The notes under the pieces are model-generated. The model made no database searches, was not told the DNA's origin, and saw only the letters and a program-made list of their open reading frames with translations. The translations under genes and the position numbers were made by a program. Shown one piece after another: positions 63,830 through 64,000 of a stretch of 64,000 nt of DNA. Origin of the DNA: Marinospirillum celere (lineage in GTDB: Bacteria; Pseudomonadota; Gammaproteobacteria; Pseudomonadales; Halomonadaceae); the NCBI RefSeq assembly GCF_900112235.1, contig NZ_FOLH01000003.1:310001-374000 (forward strand). The letters run 5' to 3'. Position 1 is the stretch's first letter. The number at the start of each line of letters is the position of its first letter.

Positions 63830-64000
63830 ATGGTTTTTGCAACAACACAGATGGGTGGGATGAACTTAGCCTTTCCCGATGTTTGCTTAACACCCATTCC
63901 ATCGCCAGCGGGGCCAATTCCCACGCCCATACCTTATCCCAACACCGCCATGCCGAACACCGCGATACCTTCACAAATGAAGGTATTAACCATGGCCATG
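63830..64000 (+). CDS. DUF4150 (PAAR-like) protein, start only
   Basis: The first 57 codons read VFATTQMGGMNLAFPDVCLTPIP, then SPAGPIPTPIPYPNTAMPNTAIPS and KVLTMAM, which is the N-terminus of the DUF4150 PAAR-like domain that caps T6SS spikes. AAGGAG lies nine bases before the ATG. The gene runs off the right edge, so a C-terminal effector domain, which such proteins often carry, cannot be seen. Confidence 0.85.
   Translation, partial: MVFATTQMGGMNLAFPDVCLTPIPSPAGPIPTPIPYPNTAMPNTAIPSQMKVLTMAM

Noticed and set aside
63188-64000. Effector and immunity genes for the T6SS.
   Set aside because: No toxin domain or small immunity gene is visible up to the edge; the DUF4150 gene is cut after 57 codons, so none can be claimed.

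Overview
The window looks like part of the chromosome of a marine or halophilic gammaproteobacterium, probably of the Oceanospirillales/Pseudomonadales group. The gene orders hisH-hisA-hisF, coaBC-dut-algC-argB-slmA, rpmB-rpmG-mutM, lptF-lptG/pepA-holC and a SulP-STAS-cNMP transporter all fit that placement. This is inference from gene order and protein character; no rRNA or tRNA gene was seen.

Layout. 1-3074: end of hisH, hisA, hisF and an MFS transporter; a 300-base gap before hisF carries palindromic repeats. 3171-3368: a MITE-like element with imperfect terminal inverted repeats. 3365-5948 (minus): sirB2-like, YcxB-like, gcvH, thioesterase and DUF2971 genes, probably one operon. 6014-9790 (minus): radC, rpmB, rpmG, fliD, mutM. 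9881-16322 (plus): coaBC, dut, algC, argB, slmA and a LuxR-alpha/beta-hydrolase fusion. 16395-20748 (minus): three exported proteins, two of them lipoproteins that share the same N-terminal signal and acidic linker. 20932-26030 (minus): an ArsR-family regulator resembling the persulfide sensors BigR/SqrR, an RND/MMPL exporter, a LolA-like periplasmic protein and an outer-membrane barrel. 26193-34192: an AraC-family regulator divergent from a fatty-acid activation and beta-oxidation operon (solute-binding protein, acyl-CoA ligase, acyl-CoA dehydrogenase, thiolase, second acyl-CoA ligase). 34189-41005: RDD protein, lptG, lptF, pepA, holC and SulP-STAS-cNMP.

41188-64000 (plus, running off the right edge) is a compact type VI secretion (T6SS) operon: tssB, tssC, hcp, tssJ, tssK, tssL, tssM, a TssB/TssC-like fusion, a second Hcp-like gene, tssE, tssF, tssG, a membrane-anchored TAXI-type binding protein, vgrG, a DUF2169-coiled-coil-pentapeptide protein, a second pentapeptide protein, a DUF3540 gene and the start of a DUF4150 PAAR-like gene. 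tssA and clpV (tssH) are not in the window. The unusual parts are the second sheath/tube-like pair next to the baseplate genes, a TssM whose nucleotide-binding motifs are eroded, the TAXI protein inside the operon, and the pentapeptide loading cassette behind vgrG. These make the T6SS the best candidate for something new here.

The LuxR-hydrolase fusion, whose catalytic serine and aspartate positions are replaced, and the BigR-like regulator, whose operator fills the spacer of its own promoter, are the next most interesting items.
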